Source: an uncultured Lachnospira sp. (lineage in GTDB: Bacteria > Bacillota > Clostridia > Lachnospirales > Lachnospiraceae). Taken from it: a DNA stretch of 64,000 nucleotides. The notes under the pieces were generated by a model, which saw nothing but the letters and a program-made list of their open reading frames with translations, had not been told where the DNA came from and did not search any database. This document shows positions 9,670 to 18,267 of this stretch, piece by piece; the stretch's first letter is position 1; each line of letters starts with the position of its first letter. The DNA is taken from contig CAJUTV010000005.1 of assembly GCA_910589305.1 (NCBI GenBank), positions 1 through 64,000 on the forward strand, read 5' to 3'. Position numbers and translations under genes: made by a program.

Positions 9670-10095
9670 ATGCTTGATATAATACCTAACGCAGAACAAA
9701 TGACAGCTTTAGTTGGAAAATCTTTATATGATATATGGAATAAATTATGTGCTTTAATTGATGAAAAATATGATATGGATTGTTTATGGAATAAAGGTGG
9801 TAAAGCATGGACATATGAATATAAGTACCGTCGAGGTGGTAAAACTTTATGTGCATTATATGCAAGAGAAAACTGTGTAGGATTTATGATTATCTTAGGA
9901 AAAGATGAACGTTTAAAATTTGAAAAAGATAGAGAAAATTATGGGGAGGAAGTTCAAAGAATTTATGATGAAACTCAAACTTATCATGATGGGAAATGGA
10001 TGATGTTTGAGCCAATAGACACTTCTTTGTTTAATGATTTTATTAGACTATTGAGTATTAAAAGGAAACCAAATAGAAAAAAGAACACTTTTTGA
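9670..10095 (+). CDS. DUF3788-family protein
   Basis: 141 residues resembling the DUF3788 family of small, probably cytoplasmic proteins: WNKGGKAWTYEYKYRRGGK, a cysteine-containing strand (TLCALYARENCVGFMIIL), and DETQTYHDGKWMMFEP near the end. The biochemical function of the family is not known. AGAGGAGG precedes the ATG. A hairpin terminator begins inside the last codons. Nothing in the neighbourhood suggests a partner. Confidence 0.75.
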   Translation: MLDIIPNAEQMTALVGKSLYDIWNKLCALIDEKYDMDCLWNKGGKAWTYEYKYRRGGKTLCALYARENCVGFMIILGKDERLKFEKDRENYGEEVQRIYDETQTYHDGKWMMFEPIDTSLFNDFIRLLSIKRKPNRKKNTF

Positions 10096-10125
10096 AAGAA
10101 ATGTCAAAAGGTGTTTTCTTTTTTG
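10079..10125 (+). terminator. Rho-independent terminator after the DUF3788 gene
   Basis: AAAGAACACTTTTTGA pairs with TCAAAAGGTGTTTTCTTT around a short loop and is followed by a T run. The 5' arm overlaps the end of the coding sequence. Confidence 0.8.
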
Positions 10126-10310
10126 TTCGATGTGATTTCTGTCATGTTGTCAAATCAATAAAGAATAGATTTAAAGTTTATGAACAGCAAAAAATAAAAG
10201 GGTGCTTATACCCCTCCCAGTATTTTGTCAGATTTGTTAGTTAATATACAAAAGTAGAAAAAACGCATATTATAATAATAAACAATTATAGTATTAAGGG
10301 AGAATAACAT

Positions 10311-11261
10311 ATGAAACGATGTGTTCCATTGGAACCAGCTGCTGAAGAAGTCTGTAATCAAAGCAGTGTGCCTCCGCTGATTTTTCAGCTTCCACCTGAG
10401 CAAGGCAGAAAGGCATTAGAAGAAATGCAGAATACGCCTGTATATAAATATCCTGCAAACATATCATCTGATTGTATAAACACTGGAATAGGGGAAAGTA
10501 TATCAGTGTATTTTATTGCGCCAAAGAACGAAAAAATTAGAAATATTATATTCTATATTCACGGTGCAGGTTGGGTATTTGGAAGCTTTCATACACACGA
10601 AAAATTGGTTAGAGAACTTTGTGCAAGGACAAATTCACTGGTTGTATTCCCTGAATATACCCGGTCACCAGAAGCAAAATATCCTACGGCGATTGAACAG
10701 TGTTATTTTATTCTTTCTCATATAAGAGAAATGATTGAGGCGCGATTTTCAATTATCCATTGTCCTGCTCTTACAGTTGCAGGCGACAGTGTAGGCGGAA
10801 ATATGGCAATTGCTATGGTGCTGATGTCATTGATGCGACATGGACCAAGTATTCATAAGCTGCTATTATATTATCCCGTAACAAATGCTTGTTTTGATAC
10901 GCCAAGTTATCACCAATTTGCAGTGGATTATTATCTGTATCGTGAAGGAATGAAATGGTTTTGGCAACAATATACAAGCTATATGGAAGACCGGAATCAG
11001 ATAACTGCCTCTCCTCTTCGAGCGAGTAAAGATTGTTTAAAAAATTTTCCTCCAACCATGATTATCAATGGTCAGGCAGATGTTTTGCGCAGTGAGGGAG
11101 AAGCTTTTGGGGAAAAACTGCGATGTGCTGGTGTGGATGTAACTGCCATACGAGTACAGGGTACTATACATGATTTTGTAATGCTCAATGCACTGGATAA
11201 AACAAATGCCTGCCGTATTGCTATGGATGCGTCTACGGAGTGGATTAATCGTTTTAATTAA
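10311..11261 (+). CDS. Alpha/beta hydrolase, HSL-type esterase
   Basis: Serine esterase or lipase of the hormone-sensitive-lipase (alpha/beta hydrolase 3) family; 316 residues. It shows the oxyanion motif HGAGWVFG (about 83-90), the nucleophile elbow GDSVGGNMA (Ser near 164), the acid in NGQADVLRSEGE (Asp near 258) and the His in GTIHDFVML (near 288). No signal peptide is seen, so it is cytoplasmic. The start follows AAGGGAG. It is likely monocistronic: a terminator follows at 11397-11432. The natural substrate is unknown; small acyl esters are typical for the family. Confidence 0.88.
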   Translation: MKRCVPLEPAAEEVCNQSSVPPLIFQLPPEQGRKALEEMQNTPVYKYPANISSDCINTGIGESISVYFIAPKNEKIRNIIFYIHGAGWVFGSFHTHEKLVRELCARTNSLVVFPEYTRSPEAKYPTAIEQCYFILSHIREMIEARFSIIHCPALTVAGDSVGGNMAIAMVLMSLMRHGPSIHKLLLYYPVTNACFDTPSYHQFAVDYYLYREGMKWFWQQYTSYMEDRNQITASPLRASKDCLKNFPPTMIINGQADVLRSEGEAFGEKLRCAGVDVTAIRVQGTIHDFVMLNALDKTNACRIAMDASTEWINRFN

Positions 11262-11396
11262 AATATATTTAGGAATATTTTTTATCATTTAGAAAAATTG
11301 AAAATGGTAATATAGGCTTTACAGTTTAGTGATAGAACAATAATATCTTTTATATTCGTTTTAGTAATTATTTTACAGCTTCATAGTTTTTAAAAA

Positions 11397-11432
11397 GCGC
11401 AAATTTTTTGTTGGGGAAATTTGCGTTTTTTT
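11397..11432 (+). terminator. Rho-independent terminator
   Basis: CGCAAATTT pairs with AAATTTGCG, followed by TTTTTTT. It lies 136 nt downstream of the esterase. Confidence 0.85.
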
Positions 11433-11472
11433 GTAAAAAGATTTATAAAATAGATAAAACCTAGCCTTTAAA

Positions 11473-11516
11473 AAACTCAAACCGTTCTAAGTATATAATT
11501 AATTTTGTTTGAGTTT
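11473..11516 (+). promoter_or_regulatory. Inverted repeat upstream of the ADP-ribosylglycohydrolase
   Basis: AAACTCAAAC (11473-11482) and GTTTGAGTTT (11507-11516) are perfect complements 24 nt apart, with a TATAAT-like box right at the end of the second arm (TTTATAATG). It could be an operator or an RNA stem. No regulator can be named. Confidence 0.45.
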
Positions 11517-11598
11517 ATAATGTTAAGGTTCATAAAGATATACATATTTATAAATAAATGTTGATTTAAACTAACAATTTTAAAAGGAGATGGATAAA

Positions 11599-12753
11599 AT
11601 GAAGAGTTTAGATAAATATAGAGGCTGTCTTATTGGCGGAGCAGCTGGGGATGCATTGGGGTATGCTGTTGAATTTCTTGATGAGGCATCTATATTTAAA
11701 CGTTATGGTAAAAAAGGAATTATGGAGTATGAACTGGTAGACGGAATCGCTCAAATTTCTGATGATACACAAATGACTTTATTTACTGCCAATGGTTTAT
11801 TGCTTGGAACAATGCAAAATATAACAGGTGAAATAATGGGAACATATCCAAAGTATATTGCCTGTTGTTACAAGGATTGGCTTCAAACTCAGTATAGCAG
11901 TTACCCTCTGAAAGAAAAAATGTTTTATTCTTGGCTTGTTAATATTCCAGAGCTATTTAGCAGACGCGCTCCCGGAGATACTTGTTTGACTGCTATTGAA
12001 GACGGCGCAAATGGTACGATAGATAAGCCAATTAATGATAGTAAAGGGTGCGGCGGTGTAATGCGTGTTGCGCCTATTGGATTATATTTTGAAGGCAAAA
12101 CTTATACGAATGAAGAGATAGATAGGATAGGAGCTGAGACAGCGGCTATCACACATGGTCATGAGCTTGGCTATATTCCTGCGGCGGCTTTAGTACATAT
12201 TATTCATTTAGTTTCACATAATGCTGACATTACATTATTAAATGCAGTGCTGGACGCAAAAGAAGCACTTTTCAGGCAATTTGCTGGAAAAAAGCATTTA
12301 AATGAACAAATTAAATTGATAGATAAAGCGATTGTATTATCAAAGGAGAATATAGACGATTTAGAGGCCATAGGAGAGCTTGGCGAAGGCTGGGTAGCAG
12401 AAGAAACACTTGCTATTGCAATATACTGTTCACTAAAATATTCCAATGATTTTGATAAAGCGTTGATTGCTTCTGTCAATCATAGCGGTGACAGTGATTC
12501 AACAGGTGCTGTGACAGGAAATATCTTGGGTGCATATCTTGGACTCAAAGGTATTCCACAAAAATATTTGGAACATCTTGAACTTAAAAATGTGATAATT
12601 GAACTTGCCGAAGACCTTTATAAGGACTGTAAGATGGCAGAATATGCCCTACATGATAAGGAGATATGGAAACAAAAATATATATATAAAACGTATCAGC
12701 CGAACTATAAAAAGATGATGGAGGATGATATCTGCAAAAGATTTTCCAAATGA
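11599..12753 (+). CDS. ADP-ribosylglycohydrolase family protein (DraG-like)
   Basis: Binuclear Mg/Mn hydrolase that removes ADP-ribose from proteins or related nucleotides; 384 residues. Metal-ligand motifs are in order: GDALGYAVEF (about 17), ISDDTQMTLFTA (about 54), and HSGDSDSTGAVTGNILGA near the C-terminal third (about 298). I prefer ATG 11599 (MKSLDKYRGCLIGGAAGD) because AGGAG ends 9 nt before it, whereas the in-frame ATG at 11590 sits on the ribosome binding site. No ADP-ribosyltransferase is adjacent, so the substrate is unknown. It is transcriptionally separated from the CRISPR locus by a terminator at 12804-12847. Confidence 0.88.
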   Translation: MKSLDKYRGCLIGGAAGDALGYAVEFLDEASIFKRYGKKGIMEYELVDGIAQISDDTQMTLFTANGLLLGTMQNITGEIMGTYPKYIACCYKDWLQTQYSSYPLKEKMFYSWLVNIPELFSRRAPGDTCLTAIEDGANGTIDKPINDSKGCGGVMRVAPIGLYFEGKTYTNEEIDRIGAETAAITHGHELGYIPAAALVHIIHLVSHNADITLLNAVLDAKEALFRQFAGKKHLNEQIKLIDKAIVLSKENIDDLEAIGELGEGWVAEETLAIAIYCSLKYSNDFDKALIASVNHSGDSDSTGAVTGNILGAYLGLKGIPQKYLEHLELKNVIIELAEDLYKDCKMAEYALHDKEIWKQKYIYKTYQPNYKKMMEDDICKRFSK

Positions 12754-12790
12754 GCAAGTAGTGCGGCGGATTGAGAATATCCGTTTTGAT
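12752..12790 (+). repeat. Partial copy of the dispersed repeat
   Basis: GAGCAAGTAGTGCGGCGGAT followed by GAGAATATCCG matches one end of the dispersed repeat (compare 34684-34728). It begins at the stop codon of the preceding gene. Confidence 0.55.
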
Positions 12791-12803
12791 TATTAATATT
12801 AAT

Positions 12804-12847
12804 AAAGGCATTTTTCTAAAAGATAATTTTAGAGAAATGTCTTTTTT
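12804..12847 (+). terminator. Rho-independent terminator
   Basis: Stem AAAGGCATTTTTCTAAAA with TTTTAGAGAAATGTCTTT, loop GATAA, followed by T residues. It ends the ADP-ribosylglycohydrolase transcript. The remaining A+T-rich stretch to 13020 shows no clear feature. Confidence 0.8.
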
Positions 12848-13021
12848 GTTTGATACGAAAAAATAAGAAATATTATTTTAAAAATGTTAATGGATTCAAA
12901 ATATTTAATATATTAAATATAATAAAAAATAAAATAGATTTACAAAGATATATAAAACGCATAGAATGTTTGGATTAAAAATGATAAAATAAAAATTATA
13001 ATAAAGTTAAAAAAAATAAAG

Positions 13022-13135
13022 TATTTAGAACAAATTATGCAAAGGAACGGAATTAGATAATTCAAAAGAACAATATGGGGATTGTATGCTGCATTTAGAA
13101 ATTTTGGATATTGATTTAGTTTTAAGGGAAGGAGA
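13022..13135 (+). pseudogene. Scar of cas10 (internal deletion copy)
   Basis: 25 nt (13022-13046) are identical to cas10 codons near its 5' end (14731-14755), followed directly by about 85 nt (13050-13135) closely matching the cas10 3' end and its junction with the next gene (16083-16168); the last 38 nt are identical. About 1.33 kb of cas10 is missing between them. The sequence therefore ends in the same AAGGGAAGGAGA ribosome binding site that serves the Cas7-Cas5-Cas11-like gene, here placed 6 nt before the SAVED nuclease gene. Confidence 0.85.
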
Positions 13136-13141
13136 AAAACT

Positions 13142-14545
13142 ATGAGTGGAAAAGAAGCTTCAAGAGGATTTGTGTATCAAGGGATTGCTTCTGTATTGGA
13201 AGCACTAACGATTAAAGATAATTGTAATGGGGAAGATAACTGGGATAGGATATATATTGAATATCAAACACCTAAAGATAAGGTGGATATAGCATTAGAG
13301 AAGGAACATAAAATTATAAAATCAATACAAGTAAAATCGACAGAAAATGTTTTTTCTAAATCAGATATTAAAAAATGGCTTGATGAACTTGTAGGAGATA
13401 TAGAAAGTCTTAAATATGAATTGTTTTTAATTGGACAATGTAGCGAGCCTGCTAATAAATTTATAAAGTCTATTCAAAAATATTATGATAAAGCGATGGA
13501 TAACGAAGCAGAATTGTCGTTAAAGGGTTTTGATGTAAGTTTGCTTGACAATAAAAAAATACAAATTACGATATTGCCATTTAAAATAGAAATTTTAGAA
13601 AGAATTGTAAGAGATTCATTACATCAGTATATTTCATATAGCAATCAAGTGATGACATTTGAACAAATTAATTTTGTTGCAGAAGCTATGATAGAAGAAC
13701 AAATGATTTCTTCTACACATGGTAAAGGAATGGATAGGGAAGAATTTGATAAGAACATTCAAGACTGCATTGGGATGTTGGAAGAAAAGTATTCTAGACG
13801 AATATCGATTAAAGTTCAAAGTTTGGGTGGTGGAACAGAAAAGTTAGAAAATATAGAAAATTGCTTGTCATTTATTGAAAAATTTGATGGTCGTTTTATA
13901 AAAGATGGATATGATTGGAATAAAGATATTTATGAAAATTTAGAAAAATTTTTACTTACCAATATAAGTGAAGGGAAAAATTATCAACTATTTTTGGATG
14001 CGCATCTATCGATAGCTTTTGCTGTTGGAAGGATTATTAACAGTCAATTAAGAGGTAGTGATATATTTCCCATTCAAAAATCGCCAATTAGCGGAACAGC
14101 ACTGTGGGAGGTAAATCCCTTATCTAAAAAGAAGTATGTTCATTGGGATATTTCATATGAAACATTGAATGAAAACCAAAATGATTCAGCATTAGTGTTA
14201 AATGTTACTCGTGATATTTATGATAATGTAATAAGGTTTATACAAACAAACCATTTGCCAATTGGACGCATTATTAATTGCACATTAGATAAAGTTGGTG
14301 CTACAAATCATTCAATAGAAGATGGAACACATGCAATGAAGTTAGCTAATTCTGTTTATAATGCTGTTGCTAAGAGAAGTACAATGGAACGTCGTGCAAC
14401 ATTACATATTTTTGCATGTGTTCCAATTGCCTTTATGTATTTTTTAGGTCAAAATTCCATTGGATTTGGCAAATGTGTTTTATATGAATATGATTTTGAA
14501 CAAAAAAATTCTGGTACATATTCACAGTCAATAAGCTTTCTCTAA
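13142..14545 (+). CDS. Cap4-like nuclease with C-terminal SAVED domain
   Basis: 467 residues. The N-terminal domain (about 1-150) resembles the Cap4 endonuclease domain, a restriction-type fold: E40, D49 in KVDIAL, and Q63-V-K65 in SIQVKS would be the catalytic set. The C-terminal part (about 270-467) is a SAVED domain, which binds cyclic oligonucleotides: AFAVGRIINSQLRGSDIF, FPIQ, LWEV, and LHIFACVPIAFMYFLGQ are its recognisable pieces. Cap4 proteins are normally CBASS effectors that cut DNA when activated, but no CD-NTase is present; cas10 begins 124 nt downstream. I infer activation by cyclic oligoadenylate from Cas10 upon target RNA recognition. The ribosome binding site is inherited from a cas10 scar. 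Confidence 0.85.
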   Translation: MSGKEASRGFVYQGIASVLEALTIKDNCNGEDNWDRIYIEYQTPKDKVDIALEKEHKIIKSIQVKSTENVFSKSDIKKWLDELVGDIESLKYELFLIGQCSEPANKFIKSIQKYYDKAMDNEAELSLKGFDVSLLDNKKIQITILPFKIEILERIVRDSLHQYISYSNQVMTFEQINFVAEAMIEEQMISSTHGKGMDREEFDKNIQDCIGMLEEKYSRRISIKVQSLGGGTEKLENIENCLSFIEKFDGRFIKDGYDWNKDIYENLEKFLLTNISEGKNYQLFLDAHLSIAFAVGRIINSQLRGSDIFPIQKSPISGTALWEVNPLSKKKYVHWDISYETLNENQNDSALVLNVTRDIYDNVIRFIQTNHLPIGRIINCTLDKVGATNHSIEDGTHAMKLANSVYNAVAKRSTMERRATLHIFACVPIAFMYFLGQNSIGFGKCVLYEYDFEQKNSGTYSQSISFL

Positions 14546-14669
14546 AATGCCATAAATTGTAATAAGATTATAAACAAGCAACAAAACAGATGATGAATAG
14601 CTGCTTGACTTCATTTAAAAATATATAGATAAAAAAATTAAAAATACGAAGTAAGAAAAGGAGAATGTA

Positions 14670-16190
14670 ATGGAACACACAGAGGAAAATTATATTGCAA
14701 TGTACGATACAAGAGGGATTCAAGAGTACATATTTAGAACAAATTATGCAAAGGAGATTGTGGGAGCTTCCTGTTTGATTGATTCTATCATTATAAAGGG
14801 ATTGAATAAATATGTAAGAATATTGGTTAAAGAAGAAGAGCGAGAACAATATATAGTGGATTGGAAAAATGACAATCCTTTAGAATTTTTAAATAATAAG
14901 AATATTGTTATGCAGGTTATGTTTATTGGAGGCGGCAATGCTTATGTATTATTTAGAGACAAAACAACTTGTCAAAAAGTAAATCGTTTTTTGGGCAAAT
15001 ATGTTTTGGAAAAAACATATTCTTTAAATGTGGCAGTTGCAGTTTTGGAAAAGAAAGAATCGTTTGCAGATGATTATAAGAATATTAATGATGAGATGGA
15101 GCGAATTAAGAAAAAGATGTCAAATGTTATGCCCGTTGGTGCATTGCCTTTTATGGAACGAGATTCCATTACAGGATTTCCAATTGCTGTGATGAAAATA
15201 GAGCATGATAAAGAAAATTATTATTGTACGGAAGCTGATTATAAAAGGAAAGCGTTTCCCAAAAATGAAAGTGAACAGATATTTGACAATATGGTTACAT
15301 TAAAAGGAGATGACAGCAATCTTGCTATTTGTCATATTGATGGGAATAGTATGAGAATGCAAATAAAAAAGAAAATAGAACATGTAGAATTATATTCAGA
15401 TGCCATAAAAATTATGCGTGCCTTGTCATTAGAAATAGAAACTGCTTTTCGTCAAACTTTTGATAAAATGACCGAGTATATGCAGCAATTAACGCCTAAG
15501 ATAAAAGAAAACACAGAGCATAAATTATATCGAGAATTGATTGTAGCTGGCGATGATATTACTTTTGTATGCAATGCTAAACTGGCAAGAAGTGCAGTTG
15601 AAAATTTTTTAGAAAATATTATGGAACAAGGATATAGCGCCTGTGCAGGAGTTGCTTATTTTAACAGTCATTTTCCATTTTCTGATGCTTATAAAGTAGC
15701 AGAAGCTTGTTGTGATTCGGCAAAAAAATGTGCCAAGAAAAAAGAACATCTTGGAGTGAATGGCAAGGTTGGCTGTTATATGGATTTTCAAATTTGTACC
15801 AATATAAGAGCAGCCAATTTAAAAGCGTATCGTGATAAACATTATTTAGTTGATGGACAGTCCATTATTGCCAGACCTTATTATGTCCCTTGTAAAATAG
15901 AGCAAGAGCAATTGAATATTAAAAATGAAGAACATAGTATTGTACGATTAAAAGAGTGGTTAAAGAAGTTTGATGACGACAAATTTATAGCAAGAAATAA
16001 AGCAAAAAAACTAAGAAATATTATACCAGAAGGATTGTCTGGAATAGAATCTTATTTACTTTTTTTAAAGTCCAGAGGGATTGAATTGGATAATCCAAAA
16101 GAACAATATAGGTATTGGTATGATGCATTAGAAATTTTGGATATTGATTTAGTTTTAAGGGAAGGAGATACCAATGAAGATAAAAATTGA
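14670..16190 (+). CDS. cas10: Cas10, short HD-less form
   Basis: Large subunit of a type III CRISPR effector; 506 residues, shorter than HD-bearing Cas10 (about 700-900). It begins with the first-palm phrase YDTRGIQEYIFRTNYAKEIV and GAS, typical of Cas10/Cmr2. The second palm carries A293-G294-D295-D296 (LIVAGDDITFVC), i.e. GGDD with the first Gly replaced by Ala; both aspartates needed for cyclic oligoadenylate synthesis remain. There is no N-terminal HD nuclease domain, so it should not cut DNA itself. Start after AAGGAGAATGTA. Its end overlaps the next gene by 17 nt. With a cyclic-nucleotide-binding nuclease upstream, signalling rather than direct cleavage is the likely output. Confidence 0.9.
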   Translation: MEHTEENYIAMYDTRGIQEYIFRTNYAKEIVGASCLIDSIIIKGLNKYVRILVKEEEREQYIVDWKNDNPLEFLNNKNIVMQVMFIGGGNAYVLFRDKTTCQKVNRFLGKYVLEKTYSLNVAVAVLEKKESFADDYKNINDEMERIKKKMSNVMPVGALPFMERDSITGFPIAVMKIEHDKENYYCTEADYKRKAFPKNESEQIFDNMVTLKGDDSNLAICHIDGNSMRMQIKKKIEHVELYSDAIKIMRALSLEIETAFRQTFDKMTEYMQQLTPKIKENTEHKLYRELIVAGDDITFVCNAKLARSAVENFLENIMEQGYSACAGVAYFNSHFPFSDAYKVAEACCDSAKKCAKKKEHLGVNGKVGCYMDFQICTNIRAANLKAYRDKHYLVDGQSIIARPYYVPCKIEQEQLNIKNEEHSIVRLKEWLKKFDDDKFIARNKAKKLRNIIPEGLSGIESYLLFLKSRGIELDNPKEQYRYWYDALEILDIDLVLREGDTNEDKN

Positions 16191-18267
16191 ATTATTGAGT
16201 GATTTGTGTACATATTCTGGTGAAACTTATAATTCAACAGTAAATACAGATGTTGTTTATGACCAATATGGAATCCCATATATTCCAGCAAAAAGGTTGA
16301 AAGGCTGTCTAAGAGAAGCTTGTATTGAATTGGTTGATTTTGAAATAATGAAAGATGAAGAATTTAAGAAACTATTTGGCTATGAGGGCAGTAATCAATC
16401 GGCTTTTTCTCTTTCAAATGCGTATCTTTTAAATTATGACAGTATGGTTTGCGAGTTGAAAAATGCAAAGGAAAAAGAAACGATTACTGCACAAAAAGTT
16501 TTGGATTTGTTTACTTATACCAGATATCAAACTGCAGTAAATTTGGAAGATGGCACTGCACAAAAAAATTCACTTCGCGCTATGCGTGTTGTAAAAAAAG
16601 GGTTAATATTTGAGGCTCAATTACATTGGAATGATTTGAATATAAATGTAGATTCAACAGAATATGAAAATTTAAAAAAGGTAGCATCGATAGTAAAACA
16701 TATAGGATGCGGCAGAACAAGAGGATTAGGACTGGTACATATAGAATTAGACAGCACAGAATCAGAAGAAACAGATAATGTACAATTTAAAGAAAGTGAA
16801 ATTACAGAGAATAATAAAATTTATTATAAAATTCATTTGGATGCTCCCATGATTTGTAAAGCGCCGACAGGAAATCAGGCAGTTACACAGGATTATATAG
16901 CAGGCAGCAAGGTTCTTGGCTTGTTAGCAGGACAATTTAATTTGGTAGAGTATCAGAAATTGATAAAGGATTCAGAATTGATTGTTTCCAATGCTTATAT
17001 AATGTGTGGCAAGGAGCGGACAATTCCAGCACGCAATTCTTGGCAGAAAGAAAAAAATCAGGAATATGACAAAAATGGCAGAATGGTTGTGCTTGATATG
17101 CTTTGTAATCCAGATATCGGCGACAAACAAATGACTTCAGCCAATCTGCATTATGTAGATGCAGGGGGAAATGTGGTAGGTGTAGATACAGAGATTAGTT
17201 ATCATCATAAAAGACCCGATGATAAGTCGATTGGAAGAGTCACAGGGGAAGAACATTCCAGTTTTTATCAGTTAGAAAGTATACAAGCAGGACAAAGCTT
17301 CAGGGGCTATATTATAGCTAATAAAAAACAATCAGAAGAAATTATACATGTGGTCAAAACATTACAGCATGTGCGAATGGGATACGGTAAAAATGCTGAA
17401 TTTGGACAAATAACATTTCAATTAACAGAAATAGAACCTATTAAAGAAACGATTGAAAGAATACATGATGCAGTAATTACTTTAGTTTCAGATTTGATTA
17501 TGTATAATGAGTTTGGCGCGCCGTCAACAAGTATAGTATGTTTAAAACAGTATTTAAAGGAAGCGTTGAATATTAATCATTGTGATGATTTTATCCTTGA
17601 AAAAACATTTTTAAAATTTGGCATTGCAGGCGGATTTAATATAACTTGGAAGATGATGAAACCTGTTATTCCTTGTATTCGTAAAGGTTCAGTATTTGTG
17701 ATTCATTCTAAACAAGGTTTTGACAGAGGAAAACTTATTCATTTGTTTTTGGGAGAGCGTGTATCAGAAGGTTATGGAGAAATTCAAATTGATGAAATTC
17801 CAAAACAAGCAGAATATCATGTGTATGATACAACAAAATATGCAACATATAAAAAACAGCAAGATATGTTAAGTGAGAAAATACAAATAAAAACCAATTT
17901 GATTGAACAGTTAAGAGAGAGAGAAGAAAAAAGACGATTAGAACAGAGGGTTCGAGAAATTGCAGCAACGATTCAATTAAAAGAGGATATATTTGGAATT
18001 GCTGTATCCAGAATCCGAATGATTTATGAAAAAAAGGTCAATTATCAGGAATTATTGGAACAGGTAGATAGTATTGCTTCAGATAAAACAAGAAAAGCTT
18101 GTCAAACGATTGTGAAACGTATAAATCCAGATGAATTTATTAAGGATTATTCCATATCATTAACCAGTCAGGAAGCCTATCGATTGATATATCATGTATA
18201 TCTTACAGAATTGAAATATCATGCCAGAATACAAAAAGAAAAAACAAAAGGAGGTAAAGACGAATGA
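16174..18267 (+). CDS. Cas7-Cas5-Cas11-like fusion (Csx10-type RAMP protein)
   Basis: 697 residues. The N-terminal RAMP domain (about 1-205) begins MKIKIELLSDLCTYSGE and contains D26, D30 and GIPYIPAKRLKGCLRE, the Csx10/Cas7 signature with candidate backbone-cleaving Asp; CGRTRGLGLVHIEL is its glycine-rich loop. A second RAMP region (about 215-530) is Cas5-like. The last 150 residues (about 545-697) are helical and highly charged, as expected for a fused Cas11 small subunit. This three-part arrangement is known from the type III-D variant effector of cyanobacteria (III-Dv). It overlaps cas10 and the next gene, in one operon. The Cas5 and Cas11 assignments rest on position and composition. Confidence 0.8.
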   Translation: MKIKIELLSDLCTYSGETYNSTVNTDVVYDQYGIPYIPAKRLKGCLREACIELVDFEIMKDEEFKKLFGYEGSNQSAFSLSNAYLLNYDSMVCELKNAKEKETITAQKVLDLFTYTRYQTAVNLEDGTAQKNSLRAMRVVKKGLIFEAQLHWNDLNINVDSTEYENLKKVASIVKHIGCGRTRGLGLVHIELDSTESEETDNVQFKESEITENNKIYYKIHLDAPMICKAPTGNQAVTQDYIAGSKVLGLLAGQFNLVEYQKLIKDSELIVSNAYIMCGKERTIPARNSWQKEKNQEYDKNGRMVVLDMLCNPDIGDKQMTSANLHYVDAGGNVVGVDTEISYHHKRPDDKSIGRVTGEEHSSFYQLESIQAGQSFRGYIIANKKQSEEIIHVVKTLQHVRMGYGKNAEFGQITFQLTEIEPIKETIERIHDAVITLVSDLIMYNEFGAPSTSIVCLKQYLKEALNINHCDDFILEKTFLKFGIAGGFNITWKMMKPVIPCIRKGSVFVIHSKQGFDRGKLIHLFLGERVSEGYGEIQIDEIPKQAEYHVYDTTKYATYKKQQDMLSEKIQIKTNLIEQLREREEKRRLEQRVREIAATIQLKEDIFGIAVSRIRMIYEKKVNYQELLEQVDSIASDKTRKACQTIVKRINPDEFIKDYSISLTSQEAYRLIYHVYLTELKYHARIQKEKTKGGKDE

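Noticed and set aside
11599..12753. ADP-ribosylglycohydrolase as part of the CRISPR locus
   Set aside because: A terminator and about 390 nt separate it from the SAVED gene, and no ADP-ribosyltransferase partner is present.
13142..14545. A complete CBASS operon
   Set aside because: Only the Cap4-like effector is present. No CD-NTase, Cap2 or Cap3 gene is found within 10 kb on either side.
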